NCBI GenBank assembly: GCA_028288705.1
Contig: JAQBNH010000003.1
Location: 1-64,000 of the forward strand
Source: Ferruginibacter sp.
GTDB taxonomy: Bacteria; Bacteroidota; Bacteroidia; Chitinophagales; Chitinophagaceae
DNA: 64,000 nucleotides
Direction: 5' to 3'
The notes under the pieces are model-generated. The model saw only the letters and a list, made by a program, of their open reading frames with translations, ran no database searches and was not told the origin of the DNA. Below, one piece after another: positions 27,144 through 35,932 of this stretch; the stretch's first letter is position 1; every line of letters starts with the position of its first letter. The translations under genes and the position numbers were made by a program.

Positions 27144-27172
27144 AGGCTGCTGCCAGCAACTGGCAGCAGCCT
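27144..27172 (-). terminator. Rho-independent terminator
   Basis: AGGCTGCTGCCAG pairs with TGGCAGCAGCCT around a short loop, followed on the minus strand by TTTTATTTTTT. It lies 6 bp after the stop of the secreted protein gene at 27179 and terminates it. Confidence 0.85.
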
Positions 27173-27178
27173 GTGAAT

Positions 27179-27598
27179 TTACCTGCTTCCAAAAATGGCG
27201 TCGCTTTCTGTGTTTAATTGTGCCTGGATAGCCGCAGCCAGTTCTGCCTGCTCTCTTTCATCGAACACACGTTCATCAATCACTAAACCTGACGTGACAT
27301 AACTGTCTTTTGTCTGGTCCACGGAGGCGCGGGCATTGATGGTTTGCGTACCCGAACAGTTGCCAGACATGGTGATCGTTCCGCTGATGCCATTGTAACG
27401 CGGGGGGATGATAGAAACATCTACCCAAAGATCATAACTCACATGGCAGCCACCACTCAGGGTAACGCTGCCGGTTACATGATATTTTTTAAAGGAGTGC
27501 TTGCCAGACAAAGGCGTGTTGGCGGCCGGGTTAACGTTACCCGTTGTGAACGATGCCAGTGCAATCAGCACGGCCAGGGATGCGAGGATCTTTTTCAT
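27179..27598 (-). CDS. Secreted protein of unknown function
   Basis: The 139-aa protein has a signal peptide (KKILASLAVLIALASFTTG). The mature part is rich in Ser, Thr and Gly with beta-type patterning and two Cys (GGCHVSYDLWV and GNCSGTQ) that could form a disulfide. A more charged C-terminus includes DERVFDEREQAELAAA. It is probably periplasmic or surface-exposed. It is a single-gene unit with its own terminator. No family was recognised. Confidence 0.6.
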   Translation of the reverse strand: MKKILASLAVLIALASFTTGNVNPAANTPLSGKHSFKKYHVTGSVTLSGGCHVSYDLWVDVSIIPPRYNGISGTITMSGNCSGTQTINARASVDQTKDSYVTSGLVIDERVFDEREQAELAAAIQAQLNTESDAIFGSR

Positions 27599-28075
27599 TG
27601 CAAAAAAATTAAAGTTTACGTTGAAGTAGGGTATTACATACGCAGTTCAACCCTGCGTCTTACCTGGCTTCTTAAGGGAGAAGCTGTCAGAAATAATTGA
27701 AGCCCTGGCAAAAAAGAATCCGGCATTGTCGACCTCTTTTTTAACGTGAATCTTCCTGGGTCGGGTAGGTCTGACGCAGAAAAAAAAGAGATGTCATGCA
27801 TAGCAAACGTTAATGCCAGTACTAACCTAGAAATTTGGTTTTGCAATTACTACAGGATTTTTCCCCTTTTTATTTCAGGTATTTGCGCAATAGCAGACAG
27901 CTTTTTTTCTATGCAATTGGTGCTACATAATGAATGTGCGGTAAAAAAAATCGCAGCTTCTTGAAACTTCATGTCTTGTATGCCAACAAAACTTTGTATC
28001 GTTTTAGCCGAAGGCCGGGGAAGATATGTTTGGTATTGTTTGGCTTCTTATATTTGGGCCCTTTAAAATCCAGTT
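27599..28075. other. Divergent intergenic region, no supported gene
   Basis: About 480 bp separate two divergent genes. Short frames here give improbable proteins and overlap each other on both strands. No promoter box of full consensus or hairpin was recognised. Confidence 0.35.
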
Positions 28076-28315
28076 ATGAATTATGTCCAGCCGACTGATG
28101 TAGTCGTTAAGGGAAATGGTATGGAAATAGAAGGCACTATTCAAGGTAACGAATCGGCTTTCAGCTTCACTTCATCAGCGTTATCGTTCTACCAATGGTT
28201 CCCGTCCGGGCGCTTAAGTTCTGTAGAAGTTGACGTAAAAGATTTCAATCGCTACCAGCTTGAAATTTACAATGCCTGTTTGCTTTGCCTGAAAAATTTA
28301 TCTGAGGAAACATAG
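28076..28315 (+). CDS. 79-aa protein of unknown function
   Basis: This is a short acidic protein with VVKGNGMEIEGTI, FTSSALSFYQWFPSG and a helical end YNACLLCLKNLSEET. It has no signal peptide or TM segment. It is convergent with the cyclase-fusion gene and separated from it by 160 bp with no clear terminator. No family was recognised; composition and start context make it a moderate-confidence gene. Confidence 0.45.
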   Translation: MNYVQPTDVVVKGNGMEIEGTIQGNESAFSFTSSALSFYQWFPSGRLSSVEVDVKDFNRYQLEIYNACLLCLKNLSEET

Positions 28316-28476
28316 ATAGCAGACTTGCTGCCCTTATGGCCCGGCCAAAAATTACTATCTCACACGAATCGAAAAAAGATCAATATTATTTACACACCCC
28401 CTTGCTGCCTGACTGAGGGACCTCAACCGTATTGAATGCGGATCGGGATACCGGGGGAAAGCATCGTGGCCAGGAA

Positions 28477-29397
28477 CTAATTTAAATGGTATTTATTTCC
28501 CAGGAGGACAACTTCTATGGGTTCGCTTACTCCTTTTAATTGCAATGTAGTTCTTGCAGTGGTCTGCGAATGATTCACGTGTTCGTATGCAGCTGCCGAA
28601 ATAATAAAGTTGTTATTGAGTTCTTTGGTTGCATTCTGTAGCCGCGCAGCCACGTTTACCGGCAGCCCCATAATGATCCGATGGCTTTGATTACCGAATT
28701 TTATTTCTCCGCTCGCGACTATGCCAAAATGAACACCAATACCCACTTCGAATTGCTGGTTGAAATGAGGCATAAAATAGCTGGCATTCAGCAACTCCAA
28801 TTCTTCCAATATTTTAAAACCGGCATCTATAGCGCCATTAACACTCTCTCCGACACTATTTTCACATCCGAATACTGCATAGAAACCATCACCCATCGTT
28901 TCAATAACAGTTCCTCCACGAGACTGTATGATCTTCTGTGCACCGAGAAAAATTTTTCTTACAATGTGAATCACATCAAAAGCAAGATTGGTTTCAACAA
29001 AAGCTGTAAAATTTCTGATGTCGAGAAAAAATAAGCTCAATTCTCTTTCATCACCAATATCTTCCTGGTTCACAATGTCGTCACCGATATAAATGTCCAT
29101 ATCCGTTTTGTCCCTGATGATTCTTTTCACACTGGCAGACGTTCCAATGAAAGTAGTCTGGCAGGCAAGTCTCACATGAGCCGGAAACTGCATCTGGGCA
29201 TTTAAGGCCAGTTCCTTTTGATTCGGGGAAGAAAGAGATTCCTCCCCGTCAAGAATCAATACCCTGCAAGTTGAACACTTTGCATTTCCACCACAATTAT
29301 GTAAAAGCGGTATTCCGGCAGATTGGGCAACCTCAAGGATGGATTGTCCCCGCATGATATTAACTGATCGTTCTCCGTTAAAATGTAGCTTATACAT
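28477..29397 (-). CDS. 2Fe-2S ferredoxin-class III nucleotide cyclase fusion
   Basis: This 306-aa protein joins an N-terminal plant-type ferredoxin domain (1-95; cluster ligands C35, C41, C44 and C79) to a class III cyclase catalytic domain (about 115-300). The metal aspartates D126 (FFLDIRNFT) and D170 (MGDGFYAVF) are present, and GLPVNVAARLQ carries the conserved Asn and Arg. The base-specifying Asp seen in standard adenylate cyclases before VN is replaced by Leu-Pro, so the substrate is uncertain. The arrangement suggests a cyclase controlled by redox state or iron. It is the last gene of the minus-strand hydrolase operon, 62 bp after the SDR. Confidence 0.87.
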   Translation of the reverse strand: MYKLHFNGERSVNIMRGQSILEVAQSAGIPLLHNCGGNAKCSTCRVLILDGEESLSSPNQKELALNAQMQFPAHVRLACQTTFIGTSASVKRIIRDKTDMDIYIGDDIVNQEDIGDERELSLFFLDIRNFTAFVETNLAFDVIHIVRKIFLGAQKIIQSRGGTVIETMGDGFYAVFGCENSVGESVNGAIDAGFKILEELELLNASYFMPHFNQQFEVGIGVHFGIVASGEIKFGNQSHRIIMGLPVNVAARLQNATKELNNNFIISAAAYEHVNHSQTTARTTLQLKGVSEPIEVVLLGNKYHLN

Positions 29398-29459
29398 AAT
29401 GGTTCAATTATTTCTGGTCTTTCTGCCCCTTTTAAATGCCGGTTTATTTCCGGCCTGCA

Positions 29460-30251
29460 TCAGATGTTCTTAATCAGCCCACCGTCTACCCGGATGCTGG
29501 CAGCATTGGTTGCAGACGCTAACGGACTGCAATAATATACTGTCGTGTTCGCAATTTCTTCCGGAGTTGAGAAGCGTTGCAGTAAAGAACCCGGCCGAAT
29601 ATTTTTAAAAAAGTCTTCTTCCACTTCAACAGGATGCTTGCCACTGGCTTGCGACAGGTCGGCCAGGAATCCACCCATCCCCCTCGACTTTGTCGGTCCT
29701 GGCAGGATGGCATTAACTGTTACGTTCGTTCCTTTCGTCAGTTCTGCAAGACCTTTGCAAACTGCAATCTGCGCTGTTTTTGTCATCCCATAGTGAATCA
29801 TCTCAGCGGGAATCAGGATTGCTGACTCACTGGAGATAAAAATAATACGGCCCCAATTTTTCTCCAGCATCCCGGGGAAATAGTAACGCGATAATCGTAT
29901 GCCGCTTAAAACATTTACCTCAAAAAATGTGAACCAGTCATCGTCAGTAATTTGAGCGAATGGTTTCGGTTCAAAAATTCCGGTATTATTTACCAGGATG
30001 TCCACTTCGGGTAAGCCTGACAGTAACCTGTTGACTTCCTCCACTTTAGAAAAATCAGCTGCGATACCAGACACAGCAGCATTCACAACGAATGACCTTA
30101 ACGCTTCTACAGCTTTATCAACCGAGGCTTTTGTCCTTCCGTTGATAATGACCTGTGCTCCTTCCTGCAGGAATTTTCGTGCGATGGCAAACCCGATTCC
30201 CGCAGTTGATCCACTGATAAAAACGATTTTGTTTTTCAGTTGCAAGTCCAT
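29460..30251 (-). CDS. Short-chain dehydrogenase/reductase
   Basis: This 263-aa classical SDR has the cofactor motif SGSTAGIG (14-20), NNTG near 88-91, an active-site Ser around 140-141 and YGMTK (Y154, K158). The C-terminal PGPTKSRGMGG region and the final IRVDGG are also typical. NGRTKAS after the second strand suggests NADP(H) preference. It is cytosolic and should oxidise or reduce an alcohol or ketone, possibly a product of the exported hydrolases encoded upstream. It lies 98 bp after the YceI gene in the same direction. Confidence 0.9.
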   Translation of the reverse strand: MDLQLKNKIVFISGSTAGIGFAIARKFLQEGAQVIINGRTKASVDKAVEALRSFVVNAAVSGIAADFSKVEEVNRLLSGLPEVDILVNNTGIFEPKPFAQITDDDWFTFFEVNVLSGIRLSRYYFPGMLEKNWGRIIFISSESAILIPAEMIHYGMTKTAQIAVCKGLAELTKGTNVTVNAILPGPTKSRGMGGFLADLSQASGKHPVEVEEDFFKNIRPGSLLQRFSTPEEIANTTVYYCSPLASATNAASIRVDGGLIKNI

Positions 30252-30349
30252 GGCCTGAAATTTTGGTTTAAGGAAAACTTTTTAAAATTGCTGCTGACAG
30301 CACAGGAATGTTGCGGTGCGCACTGCCGGAAACTGTCTCCATTCAAAAA

Positions 30350-30889
30350 TTACTGCTCAGTATTTTTAATTAATTGTATCTCCCCGTGAAATTTCACATC
30401 ATCAGCAACAACGATGTTGCCTGCTTCTGTAAGTGCACCCCAGGTTAATCCAAATTCGGTCCGATTGATTTTTCCCTCCACTGTAAAACCGGCTTTCGTT
30501 TGGCCATAGGAGTCAACTACGATACCCCCAAATTCAATGTTGACCAGCACCGGTTTTACTATTCCACGAATGGAAAGGTTACCGCTAAGTTTACCTGCAT
30601 TTCCTGAACCCGTATAAGAAGTCCCAGTAAACGCGATGGTCTTAAAGGCCTCACTATTAAAAAAATCAGCAGATTTTAAGTGCGTGTCGCGCGGCTCATT
30701 GTTGGTATCTACGGAATCCGTATCAATCGTAAAAATTACATCACGCATGGTTGTAAAGTCATCGTTTTCTGTCGTTGCTTCCAGGTTAAATTCTTTGAAG
30801 TAGCCTGTAACGGTACTGATCATTAAATGCTTTACTTTAAATTGAATCTGGCTGTGGGTGGGGTCGATGACCCATTTATTTTTTGACAT
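30350..30889 (-). CDS. YceI family protein
   Basis: The 179-aa protein covers the YceI lipocalin-like fold from WVIDPTHSQIQFKVKHL to the C-terminal GEIQLI, with the expected VTGYFKEF and FFNSEAFKTIAF motifs. It has no signal peptide, so this is the cytosolic kind. YceI proteins bind isoprenoid or other hydrophobic molecules. It lies between the porin and the SDR, 31 bp after the porin gene, and may carry a hydrophobic intermediate. Confidence 0.9.
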   Translation of the reverse strand: MSKNKWVIDPTHSQIQFKVKHLMISTVTGYFKEFNLEATTENDDFTTMRDVIFTIDTDSVDTNNEPRDTHLKSADFFNSEAFKTIAFTGTSYTGSGNAGKLSGNLSIRGIVKPVLVNIEFGGIVVDSYGQTKAGFTVEGKINRTEFGLTWGALTEAGNIVVADDVKFHGEIQLIKNTEQ

Positions 30890-30920
30890 GTTAATATGGT
30901 TTAAATGAGAAAAATTTAGA

Positions 30921-32297
30921 TTAAAATTTGAGTTGGGTCGTAAAGCCGGTAAAAAAAATATTTTTTCCGGGACCGACAGCCTTTAAATAGGCTCCTGTTT
31001 TAAACCAGGTGAGTTCAGCTCTGAAATACAAAAAATTATTTGGCGCCCAGCTAAGTTCAGATGAATATTGCTGTCCAATAAATTTTCTTCCCGTGTTCTT
31101 CCCTGAATAAATCAATGATACATTCGGCGCATAAATGCCGTCATTTCGGCTGAACCGCCAAAAAACATCGTAATCAAAACTAAGGTCGATGGTTTTTGAT
31201 AGTTCCAGGGAAAGAGAGGGATGAATATCTGCCAAGTTTGATGGCCCGATCAGTGCTGCCAGGCCAAAGTAGGCCCCCCTGGGAAACAAAGGGTTAAAGG
31301 AATTTAATGCGCCGTCGCCGTAATTTTTATCGCCGCTGATCAGCTCGGTCTTTAAGCCTGTACGGGGTTTGTACTTTAATGAGCTAAAACTGTAAGAGCT
31401 GTTTGATGAGGCTGTCCATGCTGCAATATTTTTATCAGCAAATTTGCCGAACTGGTATACGCCTTCAAAATCATAGTGCCAGCTACCGGTCGTTCTCCAT
31501 ATTCTCGATCCGACGGAATGGCGCATTTCTTTACCTTTTCCATCATCAAAAGAAGCGACGGATTTAGACAGGCCAAAATAATAAACATCAATATTTTGCA
31601 CAACCGGTATCCTGCCAATAACAAAATACGTTCCCCAGAATTTCGTGTTTCGATTAAAGCCGTCATCAAAAATATTTCGTTTCGACTGAACATAATGGGA
31701 AAAGAATGCATCAGCTTTTACATGAGGAGTCATGTATATCAGCCTGCCGGCATCATAAGCCTGGCGGTTATTTGGCCCATCCCTCAGGGCTACCAGCCTT
31801 TGTGATCCATAAGATAATTCCTGCCGGCCCAATCTCACAATGATTTTTTTTTGCTCAGGCAGGGGATAAGCGACATCAATAAATGCCTGGTGAAGGTCTA
31901 ATTGATTTTCGTCAACCGCAGATGGCGCAGCTGCTTTGCCGTTCGCCAGGCTACTTTGCAATTGCAGGAAAGTCCTTAAGTGCTTTCCGATATGAAGATC
32001 TGCATGAGCTAAATAACGGGTTAAAATATACCCGTCTTTGTCTTTTGCAGATTCTCCCCAGTCTTCATTTTTAAAATAGAAATACTGGTACCTGATTTCC
32101 CCGCCGAGACTCAGATAAGTCTTAGCATTTTTCGAGAGTGGATGGTATTTGGCTTTCTGATACCAGGTTAAATTACTATCCAGGCTTAGCGCAGCATAAT
32201 CTTCATCAAATCTGGAAGGTTTAAATGTAAATTCTTCCTGGGCAAAAGCCATAGACTGCCAGCTGAGCGCGAGGAGAACAAGTAAAAATTTTTTCAT
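30921..32297 (-). CDS. Outer-membrane porin, alginate-export family type
   Basis: This 458-aa protein has a signal peptide (about 1-19), a long beta-strand pattern with alternating aromatics, and a terminal FTTQLKF suited to barrel insertion. LSLGGEIRYQYFYFKNEDWG and RLGRQELSYGSQRLVALRDG are typical of the alginate-export/porin family. It should form a channel for a small solute in the outer membrane. No alginate genes are near, so the name refers to fold only. It probably serves the exported hydrolases of this operon. Confidence 0.8.
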   Translation of the reverse strand: MKKFLLVLLALSWQSMAFAQEEFTFKPSRFDEDYAALSLDSNLTWYQKAKYHPLSKNAKTYLSLGGEIRYQYFYFKNEDWGESAKDKDGYILTRYLAHADLHIGKHLRTFLQLQSSLANGKAAAPSAVDENQLDLHQAFIDVAYPLPEQKKIIVRLGRQELSYGSQRLVALRDGPNNRQAYDAGRLIYMTPHVKADAFFSHYVQSKRNIFDDGFNRNTKFWGTYFVIGRIPVVQNIDVYYFGLSKSVASFDDGKGKEMRHSVGSRIWRTTGSWHYDFEGVYQFGKFADKNIAAWTASSNSSYSFSSLKYKPRTGLKTELISGDKNYGDGALNSFNPLFPRGAYFGLAALIGPSNLADIHPSLSLELSKTIDLSFDYDVFWRFSRNDGIYAPNVSLIYSGKNTGRKFIGQQYSSELSWAPNNFLYFRAELTWFKTGAYLKAVGPGKNIFFTGFTTQLKF

Positions 32298-32401
32298 GAT
32301 GATAATTTCTTCATTGATAAGGGCCTGCCTGTGTTTTCACTTAAGCCTGTTTGAAGCAGCAGCTACTTCAGCTATGGTGCCTGGCTTAAAGGAATTCCCT
32401 G

Positions 32402-32836
32402 CTAATCGTTTTTGGAGATATAGTTATCGACAGAATATTTTCCCGGCCCCAGCAACAGGATGAGCAAAAAGGCAGCGCTATACATAAATGGCGTGTCCCT
32501 GACGAGGGCTGCATCATTCCAATGCAAAACAAAATACCCGGTAAGCGTCACTGCAAGCGTAGGAATGGTTGCCAGCCTCGTATACAACCCGATCAACACG
32601 AGAAACGGGAACAATATATTTGCTGACATGGCAAAGCCATCATTAAAAAACTCGGGGAGATGTAGTGGATTAGGTATTTTTTCTGCTTCAGTTGCACTGA
32701 TACCTAATTTTTTCAGCCCGTGCACCAATATCATTTCCAGGCAAACGGCTATCCTGAAAAATAACATTCCTATATTAAAAACCTTGTGGGTTACGAAAGG
32801 ATCGTTCAACCGGAGAAATAGTTTTTTCATAATCAT
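32402..32836 (-). CDS. DoxX family membrane protein
   Basis: This 144-aa protein has four TM helices and the DoxX pattern: RIAVCLEMILVHGLKKLG in the first helix, ILFPFLVLIGLYTRLAT, then a Trp-bearing loop and a last helix ending LLLGPGKYSVD. DoxX proteins act with quinone or thiol redox partners at the inner membrane. Its ATG overlaps the amidohydrolase stop (ATGA), so the two are translationally coupled. A second ATG two codons later is equally possible. Confidence 0.85.
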   Translation of the reverse strand: MIMKKLFLRLNDPFVTHKVFNIGMLFFRIAVCLEMILVHGLKKLGISATEAEKIPNPLHLPEFFNDGFAMSANILFPFLVLIGLYTRLATIPTLAVTLTGYFVLHWNDAALVRDTPFMYSAAFLLILLLGPGKYSVDNYISKND

Positions 32837-34602
32837 TTGTTTTGATATCCTCCATAAAATTTTACGGGGCTCCAGGATGGAATAACAGCGGGAATTTCCG
32901 GAGCGAGGGTTCTATAATTGCCTTCTGCATAAACAACTTTGCCATTTACGATAGTTAGCAGTGAATGAATATCTCTTACATCATCCACAGGAATAGTGAA
33001 ATAGTCTTTGTTCAATATTACCATGTCAGCGTACTGGCCTTTTTCAATTTTTCCTTTTAATTTTTCTTCGCCACTGAACCAGGCACTGCCTGCCGTGTAT
33101 AATTGCAGCGCCTCAAACCTGGATAAAATATCCTTTACCGGCCAGAACTGGTATCCGCCCATTGTTTTACCTGTTACTGCCCAATGCAGGCTCATCCAGG
33201 GATTGAATGTTGAAATCCTGGTAGCGTCAGTACCCATGCCAACCGGGATCCCCAGGTTTAACATCTGGCGCATGGGCGGTAATTGCCGGTGCGGTTCGCC
33301 ATACATTTTTTGATACAATTCCCCCTGGAAATACATCCTGAACTGGACGGCAATCCCGCCCCCTAATTTCTTTATTCTTTTTAACTGTCTGTCAGTTATA
33401 GTTTCTGCATGGTCAAAAAACCAACGCAATCCTTTGAAAGGAATTTCTTTGTCTATTTTTTCAAACAGACCGAGCATACGTTCGATCGATTCAGCATAAG
33501 TGGCATGCAACCTGAACGGCCAGCGATTTTTTACCAATAGCCGGATGATGGGTTCCAGGTCCTTCTCCATTTCCGCAGACAATTCGATCCTTGGCTCTAA
33601 AAAATTTTCAAAATCGGCTGCACTTGCTACAATATTTTCTCCTGCTCCTTCTGCCATATAGCCATTCGCCATGAACATATTATCGTTCTTATTGAGTTGG
33701 GTTGAGGTTACCCATTTTTGATAATCCTGGTATTCCCTTCCCTTTACCTGCGCGAATAAATAATAGGAAGTTCTAAGGGTGAGCTTACCTTGCTTTGCCA
33801 GCTCTAATGCAATGCTATAGTCTTCCGGGTAATTTTGCCCGCCACCCGCAGCATCTATCGCGCTTGTCAGGCCAAACCTGTTGAGCTCATGATAATATTG
33901 TTGTGTTGAATTCAGTCGTTCATCATGCGTTAACACAGTAGTTAGTGCCAGGGTGGTATAAATGGCTTTCGGGGATTGTTTGGCATAAAGCATTCCAGTG
34001 GGGTTGCCATCCTTATCCAGTTCTACAAGGCTTCCCTCATACTTCGTGTCCCGGGAATATTTCAGAAGCTCGATGCCTTTTTTATTTAAAAATGCTTTGC
34101 CGTAGAGGTAGGTAATAAACACCGGCTTGTCCGGAACGGCCGCATTGATCTCCTCAATAGTGGGTTGCCTTTTTTCTTCAAACTGGTATTCGTTCCAGCC
34201 CCCTATCACTTTTATCCAAACGCCTTCGGGGGTGCGTGCGGCCTGCTCTGTCAGCATTTCCATCGCCCGCTTCAGGGTTTTTACGCCATCCCAGCGGAGC
34301 TCCGCATTGTAGTGAAGCCCTTCTCTTATGATATGGATATGACTATCGTTCAACCCCGGCACCACTGTTTTGCCCTGGGCGTCTATCAGCTGAGTCTTTG
34401 AATTTTTAAAAGCTGCGAGCATTTTTTTTGAACTACCCACCGCCAGGATGATCCCGGCTTTAACAGCCACTGCCTGCATGAATTCGCCAGGCTTCGACAT
34501 CGTAGCTATTTTACCATTGTATATAATAAGATCAGCAAATTGTTGAGCCTGCGATTTTGTTACAAAGATGAGGAGGAGTAATAATGAAATTATTTTTTTC
34601 AT
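32833..34602 (-). CDS. Exported amidohydrolase, YtcJ-like
   Basis: This 589-aa protein has a signal peptide (about 1-19), a small N-terminal beta domain, and an amidohydrolase barrel with SHIHI (H88, H90), a DHAET segment and GMGTDATR carrying the late metal Asp. The C-terminal LKGKIEKGQYADMVILNKDY is characteristic of the YtcJ-type amidohydrolase_3 group. Substrates of that group are mostly unknown (amides, carbamates, cyclic ureides). Export is notable because many homologues are cytosolic. It starts 6 bp after the preceding hydrolase gene. Confidence 0.87.
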   Translation of the reverse strand: MKKIISLLLLLIFVTKSQAQQFADLIIYNGKIATMSKPGEFMQAVAVKAGIILAVGSSKKMLAAFKNSKTQLIDAQGKTVVPGLNDSHIHIIREGLHYNAELRWDGVKTLKRAMEMLTEQAARTPEGVWIKVIGGWNEYQFEEKRQPTIEEINAAVPDKPVFITYLYGKAFLNKKGIELLKYSRDTKYEGSLVELDKDGNPTGMLYAKQSPKAIYTTLALTTVLTHDERLNSTQQYYHELNRFGLTSAIDAAGGGQNYPEDYSIALELAKQGKLTLRTSYYLFAQVKGREYQDYQKWVTSTQLNKNDNMFMANGYMAEGAGENIVASAADFENFLEPRIELSAEMEKDLEPIIRLLVKNRWPFRLHATYAESIERMLGLFEKIDKEIPFKGLRWFFDHAETITDRQLKRIKKLGGGIAVQFRMYFQGELYQKMYGEPHRQLPPMRQMLNLGIPVGMGTDATRISTFNPWMSLHWAVTGKTMGGYQFWPVKDILSRFEALQLYTAGSAWFSGEEKLKGKIEKGQYADMVILNKDYFTIPVDDVRDIHSLLTIVNGKVVYAEGNYRTLAPEIPAVIPSWSPVKFYGGYQNK

Positions 34603-34608
34603 GATGGA

Positions 34609-35415
34609 TCATTTAATTATAGTCATTAGCATATCGGCCAGTGAATCGGGCATAGACAAAAAGGGACTATGCCCGCTATTGAGGGAATAAACCTTTGTAA
34701 TTCCCGCGGCTGAAGCCATTTGTTTTTGAAGAGTTATGCCAATCGCCTGGTCTGCTGTTGTGTGTATATAGTATTTATCTACCTGTCCAAAAGCAGCAGC
34801 AGTAACGAACACAGGCATGCCGAAAGGAATAGCAGGTTCTACCCTGAATTTGTCGAGTACCAATTGCTTAACAGTGGCAGAACCATCCTGGCAAAAAATA
34901 GCAACCCGATTGGCAGGGATTACATCCAGTGTAGGCTGAGTTGCAGAGGGGATCAGTGATGGCCCTAACTGCGATTGTGCATCCTGGCCAGCCAGCTCAA
35001 CTAAACGCTGCCCGTTGCCTGGCACAAAAGCAGCGATATAAATGAGTTTTTCTATCTTGTCCGGGATGCTTTCAGCTGTAGCAGTAACCACCATTCCTCC
35101 CAGGCTGTGCCCAACCAAAATAACTTTGGTATTGGCTGCTTTTATCGCAGCAATCACTTTATCCCTGTAGCTATTGATTGTTACATTTGCAGCCGATGTG
35201 GTATCAGTGCCATGGGCAGGCAGTTCAACCGTAATGACTTTCTGGCCATGTTTTTCTAATTCGTCTTTTACAAATTGCCAGACATAAGCACCTTGCCATG
35301 CACCGTGCACCAGCACGAATGTTTTGGCTTGTACAGCGTGGTCAGTTTTAGAACAACTACTCTGTACCGTTAGGATGGCTGTTATTAGTAGCAATACCGT
35401 AAGTATTTTTTTCAT
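34609..35415 (-). CDS. Lipoprotein alpha/beta hydrolase (esterase, EstC/MES-like)
   Basis: The 268-aa protein has a lipoprotein signal ending SSC (C21). It has an oxyanion HGAW near 37-40, nucleophile elbow GHSLGG with S104 and late His in LNSGHSPFL. It resembles the EstC/methylesterase-like branch, which cleaves small carboxyl esters. Lipidation places it on the periplasmic or outer face of a membrane. It is 53 bp after the small gene at 35469 and 6 bp before the amidohydrolase. Confidence 0.87.
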   Translation of the reverse strand: MKKILTVLLLITAILTVQSSCSKTDHAVQAKTFVLVHGAWQGAYVWQFVKDELEKHGQKVITVELPAHGTDTTSAANVTINSYRDKVIAAIKAANTKVILVGHSLGGMVVTATAESIPDKIEKLIYIAAFVPGNGQRLVELAGQDAQSQLGPSLIPSATQPTLDVIPANRVAIFCQDGSATVKQLVLDKFRVEPAIPFGMPVFVTAAAFGQVDKYYIHTTADQAIGITLQKQMASAAGITKVYSLNSGHSPFLSMPDSLADMLMTIIK

Positions 35416-35468
35416 AATTTTTTATTTTAAACGATATCAATCGGGCTGTCAGATCGATTTTAATTTTA

Positions 35469-35837
35469 TTAATCCTGGATGGCAGTTAGCATTGCGGGCA
35501 GGGGAGTAGTCATAAGGTGCTCATACATTCCGATGCCCTTTACATTCGCTGGAGTGATCATTATGCCCATCAGGAACAGTCGCTGTTTTTTGTCCGGATG
35601 ATCAAAGCGATGAGATTTGATCATGTAAAAATCAGTTGGTTGCAGGCAGGTTTTTTCCTGCACCCATAGCAAACCATTGCCAGCCAGGATGAAGTCTTCC
35701 GTAAAACCATTTTCATGTAAATCTATAATGGCATGGGCCACACGATGCGAAAAATCTACATTCCGCTTCAGGTCCATTGATGCAACAATGCCGGGGTTGA
35801 GTCGGTCATGTTTTGTATTTACTACAGTTGTCAGCAT
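35469..35837 (-). CDS. Small conserved protein of unknown function
   Basis: This 122-aa cytosolic protein has AIIDLHENGFTEDFILAGNG near the middle, an aromatic FYMIKSHRFDHPDKK, and FLMGIMITPANVKGI near the end. I recognise it as a member of a small Bacteroidota family often labelled phosphoribosylpyrophosphate synthetase, a name that the length and motifs do not support. A GG-N10-GC element on the minus strand 55-70 bp upstream is a possible sigma54 promoter. An internal ATG at codon 21 could also serve as start. Confidence 0.6.
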   Translation of the reverse strand: MLTTVVNTKHDRLNPGIVASMDLKRNVDFSHRVAHAIIDLHENGFTEDFILAGNGLLWVQEKTCLQPTDFYMIKSHRFDHPDKKQRLFLMGIMITPANVKGIGMYEHLMTTPLPAMLTAIQD

Positions 35838-35932
35838 GGAATTTAATTGGCCTGAAAGTGATTAATGTATTTTGCAAAAGTTGAACGCCTGGCAAACTTC
35901 GCCCCCTGGTTCGCCGCGGTTTTTTTCCTTTG

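Noticed and set aside
27634..27964. Opposing short frames in the gap before 28076
   Set aside because: Overlap each other on both strands and look like random translation.
30921..32297. Alginate export as a real pathway here
   Set aside because: No alginate synthesis or epimerase genes are nearby; only the porin fold is supported.
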